From Coccinella septempunctata (lineage: Eukaryota; Arthropoda; Insecta; Coleoptera; Coccinellidae): DNA of 64,000 bases. The notes beneath the pieces are model-generated. The model did no database searches. It worked only from the letters and a program-made list of their open reading frames with translations, and was not told the DNA's origin. The translations under genes and the position numbers were made by a program. The DNA is taken from the NCBI RefSeq assembly GCF_907165205.1, contig NC_058190.1, positions 9,370,001-9,434,000 of the forward strand. Direction: 5' to 3'. How positions within the stretch are numbered: the first letter of the stretch is position 1; the number at the start of each line of letters is the position of its first letter. Positions 47,694-59,475 of the stretch are shown in pieces.

Positions 47694-47991
47694 ATAATTT
47701 CACCTGTCTATACATTTGACATAAATCAGCAATGATAGCTATTTCGAAAATTCGAAAATTCAAAAAGAGTTGCACTATATCTATTTTCAGTCTAGGGCCT
47801 GCAAACAAGCAATCGTTCAACGAAAGGGAGTTTGGATTTGTTTTCAGGCTAGCATCGAATACGACTCTGACCGGAGTCGTAGTGGAATTTTTAAAAATAG
47901 CGTGATGCGGAATGAAATAGTGCGGTGCGAGAGTAGAAACATCAAAAGTTTCATCTAAAGTTGAAAACTTTTTCATATGACCCTGATTCAA
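47651..47991 (-). pseudogene. BEL/Pao RT N-terminal part, frameshifted
   Basis: Reads MKKFSTLDETFDVSTLAPHY, then VRVVFDASLKTNP and AIIADLCQMYRQVKL, the fingers and motif A of BEL RT with its catalytic Asp. At the A5 run 47651-47655 (plus strand) an extra base shifts the frame, and the ORF ends shortly after. The next ORF picks up at the same place in the correct frame, so RT is broken by this single indel. Confidence 0.9.
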
Positions 47992-48021
47992 GTAATCTCG
48001 AAAAACTTCACTATATTTCTC

Positions 48022-49935
48022 CTACAAGTCTAATGACGAGGACAGTCTCTTTTCTAAAGTTAAAAACCTTTTCAAAGCAGAAGTGAACGAATCTCCTAGA
48101 TTGGAGGGATCTATTTTGAAAGGGAGAGCTACTTTATACCTTCCTGAAGGTTCCCTAGAGTAAGTTGCTTTGAATAAATCTTCGCAAGCTAAATCATCAG
48201 AGCTAAAATGTTCCTTTTCTGGAACTTCTTCGAGTTTTATGAAATGTTTCAATAATTTTTCTAAAGCGAAATTATCAACAACTATGTGAAACGAATTGGA
48301 ATAAAGCGGCAAGTTGGTTTTGTTGCATGAAGAAAATTTTCCACTAATAACATAACCGAAGGAAGTGTTAAGAGCGAATAAGCTATCTGAGCGGTCAATT
48401 ATTTTATCCCCCTTCAGAATTCCAACGAAAATTGCTGCACCTAAAATACCATCAATTTTCTCAGAATGGCTAAATCTACTATCCGCTAGAGGCAAATTGT
48501 CAATGAAACTTAAATCCTCCAATGGTATATCGTATGATGGTAGTTTTGAGGTAAGATTATCTATAACTAATGCATCTAATGTTATTTGGAATCTTTCATT
48601 GAAGCGTGAGAATATTGTTAGGTCTTGAGCAATGCCCCTTATAGGTGTAGTAATATTTCCTATCCCAGTTACCTTAATATCTCTTTTTGAGAACGGAATT
48701 TTCAAATGCTTGCAACATTCAGTTGAGAGAAAATTATCCTGACTACCACTATCTAAAAGAACTCGGATTTTTTCTAACCTATCATCTACTTTAATCATTA
48801 CCTCAGCTGTAGGTAATAAAGTGATTCTGTCATAATTATGCGAAATATCCATTTTCCGATTAATACTATCAGCTACCACTAAACTTACACCACTTTGAGA
48901 AACATTACCTTCTGCAGTAACGATAGGTTTTGCTTCTTTTGGAGTTTCTTTCTTGAAATGTAAAAGAGAATGATGTTTATTCTTGCAAACACTACAAGAA
49001 TTTAAAGATTTACATTGACTTATTTTATGTTTGCTACTCAAACAATTTAAACATAAGATTTTTTCTCTTGTCAATTTATATCTTTCGTTTGGCGAAAGCT
49101 TCAAAAATCGATGACATTTGGTTATCAAATGGCTATTTTCTCCGCAGATAGGACAAGGATACTGTACTATTTTATCTGAAACAGAACTAGCGCTGGCATA
49201 AGAATATGAGCCTTTAGGTTTCGGCCCAGGCGATTTTGACTGGGTGGAACTACTGGCATGAGTAGAGGTTCTACTCAAAACTTTCGATTGTTTTTGAACG
49301 AACTTTATAAGGCTATCATAAGATGGAATTTCATTCGATGCCAAAGACATCTCAAAAAGCCTTTGTGTATTAGGATCTAATTTTGATAACGCTATAGAAA
49401 CAAGCAAAAAATCAGCAAGATTCTTCAACGAAAGCTGCTTAAGAGCACTAACGGCTACATCAAATTTTTCTAAAAATGAATTCAAATTATTTGCGGATTC
49501 TATATTCAATTGTTTGAAATCAACTATAGATTTGAAATATGTAGCAGCTAGAAGGCGTTCATCTTGAAAAGTGTCTACTAATACTTTCCAAATTGTTTCA
49601 TAATTTTCTGCTACTGGTGAGATGCCAGAGCACAAAGTTTGAGCTCGTCCGCGTAATTTCCCAAGCAAATAATGAATTTTGCATGTGTCATCTAAATCAG
49701 AATTTTCATGAACACAGCTTTTGAAATTTTGATAAAAAATTGGCCACATTTTAGGATCACCAGAAAATTCCACCAAATCAATTTTCGGCAATCTTGGTTG
49801 TGCTTTCATTGCGGATAAAGAACTTACATTAGTTTCATTCGTAGATATTCTTTTAGAAGCCTCTATAATGTGACAATATAAATCGTCTGCTGCTTCAATT
49901 ACTTGATAGGAAGGAACATACTCTGGTAAACATTC
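48022..49935 (-). pseudogene. BEL/Pao gag-protease region after the foldback insertion
   Basis: From the foldback junction the frame contains a capsid-like helical region starting about LPKIDLVEFSGDPKMWPIFY, two zinc knuckle-like motifs (CPICGENSHLITKCHRF; CLNCLSSKHKISQCKSL) and an aspartic protease site VLLDSGSQDNFLS. A region of A17-type peptidase follows, ending in a TAG at 48022-48024. Downstream codons in the same frame (EKYSEVFRDYLNQGHM) continue the polyprotein, so the TAG is a nonsense change. The N-terminus lies across the foldback element. Confidence 0.95.
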
Positions 49936-50269
49936 ACCGGTGTGAATACAGCGGCCAAAGATAGCAGACCAAATCTCCGGAAACACCCGAACGCCCGGAC
50001 CAGTGGCGTCCGGACCGATTCAGTTTTATCATACGAATTCGATGTATAACGGGAGGAATAGTGGGAATATCAGTGGAATCAAGATTTTCTATATTTGATC
50101 AATTAATTCTTCAAGGAATGAAGTCATCTGGGAAATTAACCTTTAGAATCGGACTAGTTTTTATTCACGGCACGTAAATTTATCAATGTCGGCATGGAGA
50201 AAATGGATAATGCTAAGATACCAGGAATATACTGTATCCACCAAATTTGAATAAAAAGTATTTCTAGGC

Positions 50270-52170
50270 AATATCATTAATTAGCGAAAAAAAGTTGACT
50301 TCCGATGGGCTTCAGGGGTTGAATTTTCAACCCTTAACAGTAATGGTCGTATTTCGACGGGAAGGCGTGATCCTTGCATAATCAAATTTGCAGTAAATAT
50401 TCTTCAGGTCAATATCATTAATTAGCGAAAAAAAAATTTGACTTCCGATGGGATTCAGGGGTTGAATTTTCAACCCTTAACAGTAATGGTCGTATTTCGA
50501 CGGGAAGGCGTGATCCTTGCATAATCAAATTTTCAGTAAATATTCTTCCTAGCAATATCATTAATAAGCAAAAAAAAAATTTGACTTCCGATGGGATTCA
50601 GGGGTTGAACTTTCAACCCTTATAGGTAATGGTCGTATTTCGAAGTGAAGGCGTGATCCTTGCATAACCAAATTTGCAGTAAATATTCTTCCTAGCAATA
50701 TCATTAATAAGCAAAAAAAAAATTTGACTTCCGATGGGATTCAGGGGTTGAACTTTCAACCCTTATAGGTAATGGTCGTATTTCGAAGTGAAGGCGTGAT
50801 CCTTGCATAACCAAATTTGCAGTAAATATTCTTCAGGTCAATATCATTAATTAGCGAAAAAAAAATTTGACTTCCGATGGGATTCAGTGGTTGAATTTTC
50901 AACCCTTAACAGTAATGGTCGTATTTCGACGGGAAGGCGTGATCCTTGCATAATCAAATTTTCAGTAAATATTCTTCAGGTCAATATCATTAATTAGCGA
51001 AAAAAAAATTTGACTTCCGATGGGATTCAGGGGTTGAATTTTCAACCCTTATAGGTAATGGTCGTATTTCGAAGTGAAGGCGTGATCCTTGCATAACCAA
51101 ATTTGCAGTAAATATTCTTCAGGTCAATATCATTAATTAGCGAAAAAAAAATTTGACTTCCGATGGGATTCAGGGGTTGAATTTTCAACCCTTAACAGTA
51201 ATGGTCGTATTTCGAAGTGAAGGCGTGATCCTTGCATAACCAAATTTGCAGTAAATATTCTTCAGGTTAATATCATTAATTAGCGAAAAAAAAATTTTAC
51301 TTCCGATGGGATTCAGGGGTTGAATTTTCAACCCTTAACAGTAATGGTCGTATTTGGAAGTGAAGGCGTGATCCTTGCATAACCAAATTTGCAGTAAATA
51401 TTCTTCCTAGCAATATCATTAATAAGCAAAAAAAAAATTTGACTTCCGATGGGATTCAGGGGTTGAATTTTCAACCCTTAACAGTAATGGTCGTATTTCG
51501 AAGTGAAGGCGTGATCCTTGCATAACCAAATTTGCAGTAAATATTCTTCAGGTTAATATCATTAATTAGCGAAAAAAAAATTTTACTTCCGATGGGATTC
51601 AGGGGTTGAATTTTCAACCCTTAACAGTAATGGTCGTATTTGGAAGTGAAGGCGTGATCCTTGCATAACCAAATTTGCAGTAAATATTCTTCCTAGCAAT
51701 ATCATTAATAAGCAAAAAAAAAATTTGACTTCCGATGGGATTCAGGGGTTGAATTTTCAACCCTTAACAGTAATGGTCGTATTTCGAAGTGAAGGCGTGA
51801 TCCTTGCATAACCAAATTTTCAGTAAATATTCTTCAGGTCAATATCATTAATTAGCGAAAAAAAAATTTGACTTCCGATGGGATTCAGGGGTTGAATTTT
51901 CAACCCTTAACAGTAATGGTCGTATTTCGACGGGAAGGCGTGATCCTTGCATAATCAAATTTGCAGTAAATATTCTTCAGGTCAATATCATTAATTAGCG
52001 AAAAAAAAATTTGACTTCCGATGGGATTCAGGGGTTGATTTTTCAACCCTTAACAGTAATGGTCGTATTTCGAAGTGAAGGCGTGATCCTTGCATAACCA
52101 AATTTGCAGTAAATATTCTTCCTAGCAATATCATTAATAAGCAAAAAAAAATTTGACTTCCGATGGGTTG
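50270..52170 (+). repeat. ~143 bp tandem units, left foldback arm
   Basis: Units share AATATCATTAAT, GACTTCCGATGGGATTCAGG, GGTTGAATTTTCAACCCTT, GGTCGTATTTCGA and GCGTGATCCTTGCATAA. Starts fall near 50311, 50455, 50597, 50741, 50883, 51025, 51169, 51312, 51456, 51598, 51741, 51883, 52027 and a broken one near 52170. Two alternating subtypes are visible: GACGGGAAGG with ATAATCAAA, and GAAGTGAAGG with ATAACCAAA. Subtype order suggests unit-block duplication. Confidence 0.95.
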
Positions 52171-53799
52171 AAAATTCAACCCCTGAATCCCATCGGAAGT
52201 CAAATTTTTTTTTCGCTAATTAATGATATTGAACTGCAGAATATTTACTGCAAATTTGATTATGCAAGGATCACGCCTTCCCGTCGAAATACGACCATTA
52301 CTGTTAAGGGTTGAAAATTCAACCCCTGAATCCCATCGGAAGTGAAATTTTTTTTTCGCTTATTAATGATATTGCTAGGAGGAATATTTACTGCAAATTT
52401 GGTTATGCAAGGATCACGCCTTCACTTCGAAATACGACCATTACCTATAAGGGTTGAAAGTTCAACCCCTGAATCCCATCGGAAGTCAAATTTTTTTTTT
52501 GCTTATTAATGATATTGCTAGGAAGAATATTTACTGCAAATTTGGTTATGCAAGGATCACGCCTTCACTTCGAAATACGACCATTACTGTTAAGGGTTGA
52601 AAATTCAACCCCTGAATCCCATCGGAAGTCAAATTTTTTTTTCGCTAATTAATGATATTAACCTGAAGAATATTTACTGCAAATTTGATTATGCAAGGAT
52701 CACGCCTTCCCGTCGAAATACGACCATTACTGTTAAGGGTTGAAAATTCAACCCCTGAATCCCATCGGAAGTGAAATTTTTTTTTCGCTTATTAATGATA
52801 TTGCTAGGAGGAATATTTACTGCAAATTTGGTTATGCAAGGATCACGCCTTCACTTCGAAATACGACCATTACCTATAAGGGTTGAAAGTTCAACCCCTG
52901 AATCCCATCGGAAGTCAAATTTTTTTTTTGCTTATTAATGATATTGCTAGGAAGAATATTTACTCCAAATTTGGTTATGCAAGGATCACGCCTTCACTTC
53001 GAAATACGACCATTACTGTTAAGGGTTGAAAATTCAACCCCTGAATCCCATCGGAAGTCAAATTTTTTTTTTGCTTATTAATGATATTGCTAGGAAGAAT
53101 ATTTACTGCAAATTTGGTTATGCAAGGATCACGCCTTCCCGTCGAAATACGACCATTACTGTTAAGGGTTGAAAATTCAACCCCTGAATCCCATCGGAAG
53201 TCAAATTTTTTTTTCGCTAATTAATGATATTGACCTGAAGAATATTTACTGCAAATTTGATTATGCAAGGATCACGCCTTCACTTCGAAATACGACCATT
53301 ACCTATAAGGGTTGAAAGTTCAACCCCTGAATCCCATGGGAAGTCAAATTTTTTTTTTGCTTATTAATGATATTGCTAGGAAGAATATTTACTGCAAATT
53401 TGGTTATGCAAGGATCACGCCTTCACTTCGAAATACGACCATTACTGTTAAGGGTTGAAAATTCAACCCCTGAATCCCATCGGAAGTCAAATTTTTTTTT
53501 CGCTAATTAATGATATTGACCTGAAGAATATTTACTGCAAATTTGGTTATGCAAGGATCACGCCTTCACTTCGAAATACGACCATTACCTATAAGGGTTG
53601 AAAGTTCAACCCCTGAATCCCATCGGAAGTCAAATTTTTTTTTTGCTTATTAATGATATTGCTAGGAAGAATATTTACTGCAAATTTGGTTATGCAAGGA
53701 TCACGCCTTCACTTCGAAATACGACCATTACTGTTAAGGGTTGAAAATTCAACCCCTGAAGCCCATCGGAAGTCAACTTTTTTTTCGCTAATTAATGAT
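52171..53799 (-). repeat. ~143 bp tandem units, right foldback arm
   Basis: The same units in reverse orientation, with AACCCCTGAATCCCATCGG at about 52185, 52324, 52469, 52610, 52752, 52896, 53038, 53180, 53322, 53463, 53609 and 53751. One or two units fewer than the left arm, so the arms have changed length separately by unequal exchange or slippage. Confidence 0.95.
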
Positions 53800-54132
53800 A
53801 TTGCCTAGAAATACTTTTTATTCAAATTTGGTGGATACAGTATATTCCTGGTATCCATTATCCATTTTCTTCATGCCGACATTGATAAATTTACGTGCCG
53901 TGAATAAAAACTAGTCCGATTCTAAAGGTGAATTTCCCAGATGACTTCATTCCTTGAAGAATTAATTGATCAAATATAGAAAATCTTGATTCCACTGATA
54001 TTCCCACTATTCCTCCCGTTATACATCGAATTCGTATGATAAAACTGAATCGATCCGGACGCCACTGGTCCGGGCGTTCGGGTGTTTCCGGAGATTTGGT
54101 CTGCTATCTTTGGCCGCTGTATTCACACCGGT

Positions 54133-54363
54133 TAAACATTCTACACTCAGTAAATTGATCTCATCAACTACTTCCAACAATTGAGTCTTCGATTTCTCCA
54201 AATTATTCAAGCCAACCTTGAAATATTCCAGAATTTTTGGATTATCCAGACTTTTTGTATAATCGTACAGTTTCTGGAAACGTTGGAACAACATTTTTTT
54301 TCTTGATTCTAAGACTTTTAGTTTATTGTTTTTAGTCTCCATCTGAGGTTCTGATTTCGACAT
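54133..54363 (-). pseudogene. BEL/Pao gag N-terminus
   Basis: Starts at ATG 54361-54363 with MSKSEPQMETKN, a basic, coiled-coil-like region (KVLESRKKMLFQRFQKLYDY), and reaches the foldback insertion at the TSD. The codons on either side of the insertion share the duplicated GAATGTTTA, so gag was open before the insertion. The 54364-54590 leader lies between PBS and gag. Confidence 0.9.
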
Positions 54364-54590
54364 ACTTAATTTAAATTCGATCAAATGGAAAATGAAATCA
54401 GGTTCAATAATATTAACAGCATATGTGAACACAAAAACCAGATTTTGAATGCGTTGAATGTTAGAACATCTGTCAACTCGAACCCACAAGAAATGAAGAG
54501 TTGAAATTCCAATCGTGAAATATAGAATAAATTCAATAAAATCAACGAAATTCAAATGAATGAAATTGAATTCCAGCAACTTACACACTA

Positions 54591-54607
54591 TCCGGCCCGA
54601 AGGACCA
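54591..54607 (-). promoter_or_regulatory. BEL primer binding site, tRNA-Tyr type
   Basis: On the minus strand TGGTCCTTCGGGCCGGA lies five bases after the 5' LTR. It is complementary to the 3' end of animal tRNA-Tyr (CCGGCTCGAAGGACCA) with one mismatch. Position and TGG start fit a PBS. Confidence 0.75.
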
Positions 54608-54611
54608 ATAA

Positions 54612-55131
54612 TGTTTTGGCGAATTACAATGGACTGTATAGTTTTTAATAAATAATGTGGAAATTGCTGAGAATTCAACTCACCAAAAACCAAATCCTTG
54701 CTAGCGTATGTTACCCTTCGTGAATCACTGGATAAAGGTTGGGTTGTAGGATAGAAAGGAGCGAAGGGCTTCACCAAGCACCCTTTCCTCTATTTCGTTT
54801 CTTGTCTTCCACACAAAAAAACAGGAGACACTAGCAGCACTAACTACTATTGCGAGCAAATCTATAGTGAATAGCGGGTGAAACTAAAGTTTTGATATAG
54901 CGGGTGTTTCTATTCTAATATTCGCGGTAATTTCTATGAATTTAGCAGAATTTCAAGAGCGGGTGAAAAACTATAATAATCTAAACTATAATAATAAAAC
55001 AGCGATATCCTCAACTCAGAACAATCGAGACAATACTGAATTCACACGCGATCTTGTGGATACGATATCGACAGATGTTCGCCTTATGTTTTCACGCAAA
55101 GAAAATCAAGAAAATAATAAATGCGGAAACA
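54612..55131 (-). repeat. BEL 5' LTR
   Basis: 520 bp, TGTTTCCGCATTTATT to GCCAAAACA on the minus strand. It should carry the promoter of the BEL element; no TATA box was fixed with confidence. A small plus-strand ORF (54936-55166) lies inside it and is not a gene. Confidence 0.95.
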
Positions 55132-55891
55132 CCCTTCTTAACCTTTCCTTTAATTCCGAAGCGTAATTTTCGTCATAATCGTACCTGACCCTGCCCGATT
55201 TTATAAAACTATCGATCGGCAGTACTTGTTCTCTCCCATGAAGGAGGAAGAATGGACTATAACCCGTGGTGGAATGAACATTTCCCCGATATGCCATTGA
55301 AACGAATGGTATCCAACTATCCCAATCCCTTTAATCCCTACTTATATAATGTGATAACATATCCTTTAATACCCTATGCATCCTCTCAATTTGTCCATTC
55401 GAAGTAGGTGCGTAACTCGAAGTTTGAATTTTTCGTATCCTTGAAATGCCGCATACTTCCTTAAATAAACTTGACATAAAATTTGTCCCCCTATCAGTTA
55501 ATAATTTCTGCGGGGTGCCATGTCGAACGATGACATTTTCCACAAAAGCTCGAGCTATTGTATCCGCCTTCAGATCCGGTACTGGTATTGCCTCTACATA
55601 CTTCGTAAAGTAATCCTGGAAGGTAAGAATATAACGGTTCCTATTAAAAGATGGTACTAATGGCCCTACAATATCCATCGATGTCAATTCCCAGGGTTCG
55701 ATCGTTGAAGTGAACCGTTGCAGTGGTGCTTTCTTCTGGTGAGGCGACGTCTTCCTTCTATTACAAGCATCGCAGCTGGTACAATACTTGATAACGTCCG
55801 TCCGCATTTTTGGCCAGTAAAACCTTCGTTTTAGACTGGCCGGACTGGCGAGAGTCTTCTGTTGGCCAGGGGGTCCCACCGCTGTCACCAG
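55132..55891 (-). pseudogene. Gypsy-like integrase, N-terminal and catalytic parts, element A
   Basis: Has the end of the zinc finger (RRFYWPKM, YCTSCDACNRRK), the catalytic residues in LTSMDIVGPLVPS, LLTDRGTNFMSSLF and TSNGQIERMHRVLKD, and the later motif STTGYSPFFLLHG. An in-frame TAA lies at 55331-55333. The 5' side stops at 55891, where the LTR of element B begins; the likely target duplication is CCAG. The rest of pol and gag of element A are not in the window. Confidence 0.9.
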
Positions 55892-57492
55892 TGTAATAAT
55901 GCACCCCGTATTTTGATCAGTGGAAGAGCGGCTTTCCACTGGTCATGGGGTGATTATTTTTATATGTTAAATACACAAATCGAATGCCCTCGAAAGGGGA
56001 AAAAATGTGGATCCGGCCCGTCGCACGAAGGACAGGTCTTGAAGTTGATATATATTTTTTTTTTCTGGAGAGAAGTTTAAATGAAACTCATGAAAAACTT
56101 TAACAAATAAATCTATTGGCAAAATAAAATTAGAACTTCTCCACAAATACGTACTCGGTCGAAGACGACCAACAAAAAAAATCTTCAATTTTTTAAACCT
56201 ATGCAAATGAGCGCAAAACAATAAAACATATTTTATTGTTACCAAAAATCTTGGGTTAAAATTCAACTTCCCAATTTAGCTCGCAATATTAATCAATACT
56301 TAATCAATGAATTTTTTAGAGGGGCTTTCAAGACTCTGGACGAATAAAAGAATTGGAACTTTCTCTTTTTTCTGCGACTGCTATTTGTATGATGCTGCCG
56401 ATGAAAACTTTTCGACACCAGACTTTACCCGCACCAATCGGCGAATTCTCTACACTTAACCGAACTTCCCGCACTTTTCCGTCGCAAACGTTTTTCGCTT
56501 TGAGTTTCCCTATCCAAAATCTCAACACAATTCGATATGTGGTTTTACTACAAATCAAAAATCAACGATCACTCCTCGAATACTACTTTACTGATTACCG
56601 ATAAACTGACTTCAGTTCCAAATTATTTCCGTTCTCTACCTAATTCCAGAATTCCTGATGTTCCGTTTCTACTTGAACAAAATCAACAAAAACAAAGGAC
56701 TGGACTTTTCTTTATACGCAACTTTTCTAAATTTATGAGCCGACCTAGTCTCCGATTCTATTCCGTGATCTACCTCTAGTTTTTCTCTTACTTCGTGCCA
56801 ACCTAATTATTCTATACTTCTCTATACTCTTTCCATACTGACTGACTCTACAAAAGACTTATAACTTCTCTACTATTCCGTACCGACTCGAAGGGGTATA
56901 TCTTTCGATATTTTACAGATCACGTCCCCGGACCGACTGAGACTGACTAACTTTTTCCGAGGTACTTTTTCCTCAGTCTTTCTCTCCCACCCTATGGGTG
57001 GTACCAAAACGTCCCAAAATCGAATTCATTGGACGATCATTCTTGCTGAGTTGAAAAATCAGCGTTCCCAGGCTCGGCGGTTACAAGAAAATTTCGGCAT
57101 TCTGAGAACTGTTTTCCTCTCGGGGTCTCCAAACTGATAAATCTTTCTTAATCTACATAACTAACCATTTTCACTTGTTCCGAAGTCCCTATCACCGGAT
57201 GTTGGAATCAATTACATAGGCCGCCGATCGCCGGTTGCTCTCTGAAAACGTAGGGTATCAAATATCTGCCGATTTTCTGACTGAGCAACACTAACTCTTT
57301 CAACTCTTATTGAACTGGTTATTATTTAAATTCCCACGACTTAATACCGTCTGATCTCAAGCGCCTCAAAGTATCGTATTTCCAACTAAAAATCGCCTCT
57401 GCCGCACGGCTGCAACAATGTATGAAGGTTCCAGTGATACCTCGTTTAAATTATTCCAAATTAATTAGAATTTCTTATTCCGATTTATTACA
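55892..57492 (-). repeat. 3' LTR of element B, 1601 bp
   Basis: Minus strand starts TGTAATAAATCGGAAT and ends GTGCATTATTACA, so it has TG..CA ends. It is joined on the right by a polypurine tract, fixing it as the 3' LTR of a minus-strand element. It matches the solo LTR at 13105-14437 and the 72 bp remnant at 41307. A hairpin, AGTGGAAGAGCGGCTTTCCACT, lies near its outer end. ORFs inside (for example 56353-56604) are not genes. Confidence 0.9.
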
Positions 57493-57510
57493 ATACACCC
57501 CCCTTTTAAA
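57493..57510 (-). promoter_or_regulatory. polypurine tract of element B
   Basis: On the minus strand TTTAAAAGGGGGGTGTAT directly precedes the 3' LTR start TGTAAT. Confidence 0.75.
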
Positions 57511-58084
57511 AAGTTTTGGCATTGGATGCCACAACTTTTCCTAATTATCATATATCCGTCCAAAGTCCATCATCTTACACTACCCTAAGACTAACATTCA
57601 CAAGATTATGTTGCATAAAAGAATTCATCTCGCAATTCATAGTTCCTTCCCTATTACTTAACCTACTACTGTTCTAAACGACTGAGGTGGTATGTTCTTC
57701 GCACAAAATATAAGCAAAATTCAGAACTCTTCCGGTACCTCTTAGCTGTGTTAACAAAATTAAAAGAGCTGAGGTACCCTCAAAAAAATGAAACAAACAA
57801 AAACAAAAATGCTGCGCTACAATTATTTAATCAAGCAGTCTTTTCATCCCTTCTAGCACTTTTCCAAAATACCCCACTATCTCCAGCATGGAGTCCTTTC
57901 ACTTTACGGAATTGCTATTTCACTTTCGCGCACACTTTCCGCTTAGTCCCCTGGTTGCTACGCTTCCTGCCATCCTCTCGTATCGTTGTTCCCTAAGCCT
58001 AACCCTTCGCTTCTGGAATAACCTTTATATTACAGTTACAACCACATCTTATTATTGTTCCGCCTAATCACAGTTCAAGTACAA
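57511..58084. other. 3' untranslated or decayed env end, element B
   Basis: Lies between the stop of the glycoprotein frame and the polypurine tract. No membrane-spanning segment could be found in any minus-strand frame. A plus-strand ORF at 57748-57996 is not supported. Confidence 0.5.
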
Positions 58085-59050
58085 CTACGAAGTCAACTTT
58101 TTTCTTCCGAACACCCTGGGTTTTTTCGCGAAACGCTTTATAGTCGGGTAGGGGCTTAATCCCATCCATTGGTCGTCTATTTTGTGAAGGGGGGGCATAA
58201 GGCCATTGCAATCCACTTCTTCAGCATATGTCTGTATAATTCTGGTGACGGGCGCCATGAATTTTGACTGATTGTTGACCAAAATAGGCAATTCGTTATA
58301 GCATTTCTCAGCTCGTCTCACTATTACTGTGCGAGGGACGCACCGCATAATATACAGTACTTCACCTAACACTCTTCCTACGTATCCTCCATGTTCTTTC
58401 ACTAGTTGACTCAACGTGTTCGGTACCGAAGGGGCCATGAGTAATCGTTTTCTCAGTATCTCTCGTTGCAAAAGACACCGCCTGTAGACTGTGTCCGTGT
58501 ATAGTTGGTCCAATTTTCTAGTGTACGCCTGTTCCACGTATAAAAATTTGCTATTTACGTATGCCATCAAGTCAGCGTTGTGAGGTAGGATGTTCATTTT
58601 GGGTCGGATTCGATCTCTTCGGGCCTCTTGCCAAACCAAAATTCTAGGATGTTCTGTTTGCCAAATCTCTATCTGACTTGTTACCACCTTTTTGATTAAT
58701 GTTACAGCAAATACTTTTGTACTATCTTCTATGACCAGAATCTGTTCGCTGGTGACCCGATTGGAAACTAGATCAGCTTGACCGTGGTAGAGCAAGCTCA
58801 GCGCCTCTTCACAAGTAGCCAATGGTTCGTTTTCCCAGGTTACTTCACCTAAGGTAGTGTCAAAACAGTATCCCTTCAAATATGGGCACGTAACGCCCCC
58901 CAAAAGACTTATCTCGTTCTTATCTATTTTCACCCTAGCTTCATAATCAGAGACCCTTATCTTCACTGATGCAGTTATAACGACGTCCTGCCATGTTTGC
59001 CCATTTTCTTGGTATGTGGTCCCTTTACAAGTCCCGTCGGTCTTCACCAT
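58085..59050 (-). pseudogene. chuvirus-like envelope glycoprotein gene of element B, 5' truncated
   Basis: Nearly identical to the corresponding part of the gene in element A. It lacks the first part: similarity to A ends at 59052, shortly after the codon that now begins the ORF, and the upstream DNA is unrelated. It extends further at the C-terminal end than A, through a PPLHKIDDQW segment, into the basic ending KKPRVFGRKKLTS. No membrane anchor follows. Together the two copies show that the gene belonged to the family and was not a chance insertion in one copy. Broken; not expected to give an entry protein. Confidence 0.65.
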
Positions 59051-59052
59051 GC

Positions 59053-59275
59053 CCTATTCCTATTGAATACACGTTGAGGGTGCACTAAAATAACAACGTT
59101 TCATGTTAGTGGATTCAGTAACCAGCTTGATCATAAACGTTGATTATATGTGAAATCAACCTATGGTGGAATTTAGGTTTCGAAATAACGTTACAAAATT
59201 CAACGAGTAACCTTGAATCAACGCCCCCCACCACATATAAACGTATAATACACGTGTGTGTGTGTTTATTGGGTT
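59053..59275. other. replacement segment in element B
   Basis: This ~220 bp sequence has no counterpart in element A, where env codons and leader lie instead. It includes a (GT)n run near 59252-59264. It may be filler DNA from a repaired break or a small insertion. Confidence 0.45.
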
Positions 59276-59475
59276 CCTTACCCTCCCCCTCTCTCTTCGG
59301 GAGTTCCTCACTTCCTAGCATATAGCAACTACTCCCCTAACGTCTGCATCCGCCATCTTCTCCCCCCCCCCCCCTACCCTCCACAATTTGAGGTCTCTCT
59401 ACTATCAATTCACTTGCCCCGAGTAACCGGAACGTACAAAAATAACCTAACAAATAACAACACAGAAGGCAGAAA

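Larger units (their letters stand above)
49936..54132. mobile_element. foldback (FB-like) transposon, 4197 bp
   Basis: A giant imperfect palindrome flanked by the 9 bp duplication TAAACATTC (49927-49935, 54133-54141). The ends ACCGGTGTGAATACAGCGG are identical inverted repeats. Each arm has about 330 bp of unique sequence (49936-50268; 53800-54132) and then tandem ~143 bp units: about 14 in the left arm and 12 in the right, meeting head to head near 52175. No transposase is present. A 9 bp TSD and long arms made of subrepeats match Drosophila FB elements (MULE-related). It interrupts the gag gene of the BEL element in frame. Confidence 0.9.
44313..55131 (-). mobile_element. BEL/Pao LTR retrotransposon, full length but defective
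   Basis: Two 520 bp LTRs (44313-44832 and 54612-55131) enclose gag, protease, RT, RNase H and integrase on the minus strand. The whole is flanked by the 5 bp duplication CCCTT (44308-44312, 55132-55136). Without the 4.2 kb foldback insertion and its TSD the element is about 6.6 kb. Defects are the foldback insertion in gag, a TAG stop at 48022 and a +1 frameshift near 47651. The LTRs differ at only a few positions, so it inserted fairly recently. Confidence 0.95.

Noticed and set aside
50270..53799. CRISPR-like or ordinary satellite array
   Set aside because: Units are contiguous without spacers, arranged head to head within inverted ends and a 9 bp TSD, so they are foldback arms.
44313..55131. 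The 520 bp repeat as an assembly duplication
   Set aside because: It has TG..CA ends, an adjacent primer site and polypurine tract, and a 5 bp target duplication, so it is an LTR pair.
41307..57492. The LTR pieces at 41307 and 55892 as the two LTRs of one element
   Set aside because: Both are next to the env side, so both are 3' LTRs of two separate minus-strand elements; the BEL insertion does not change that.
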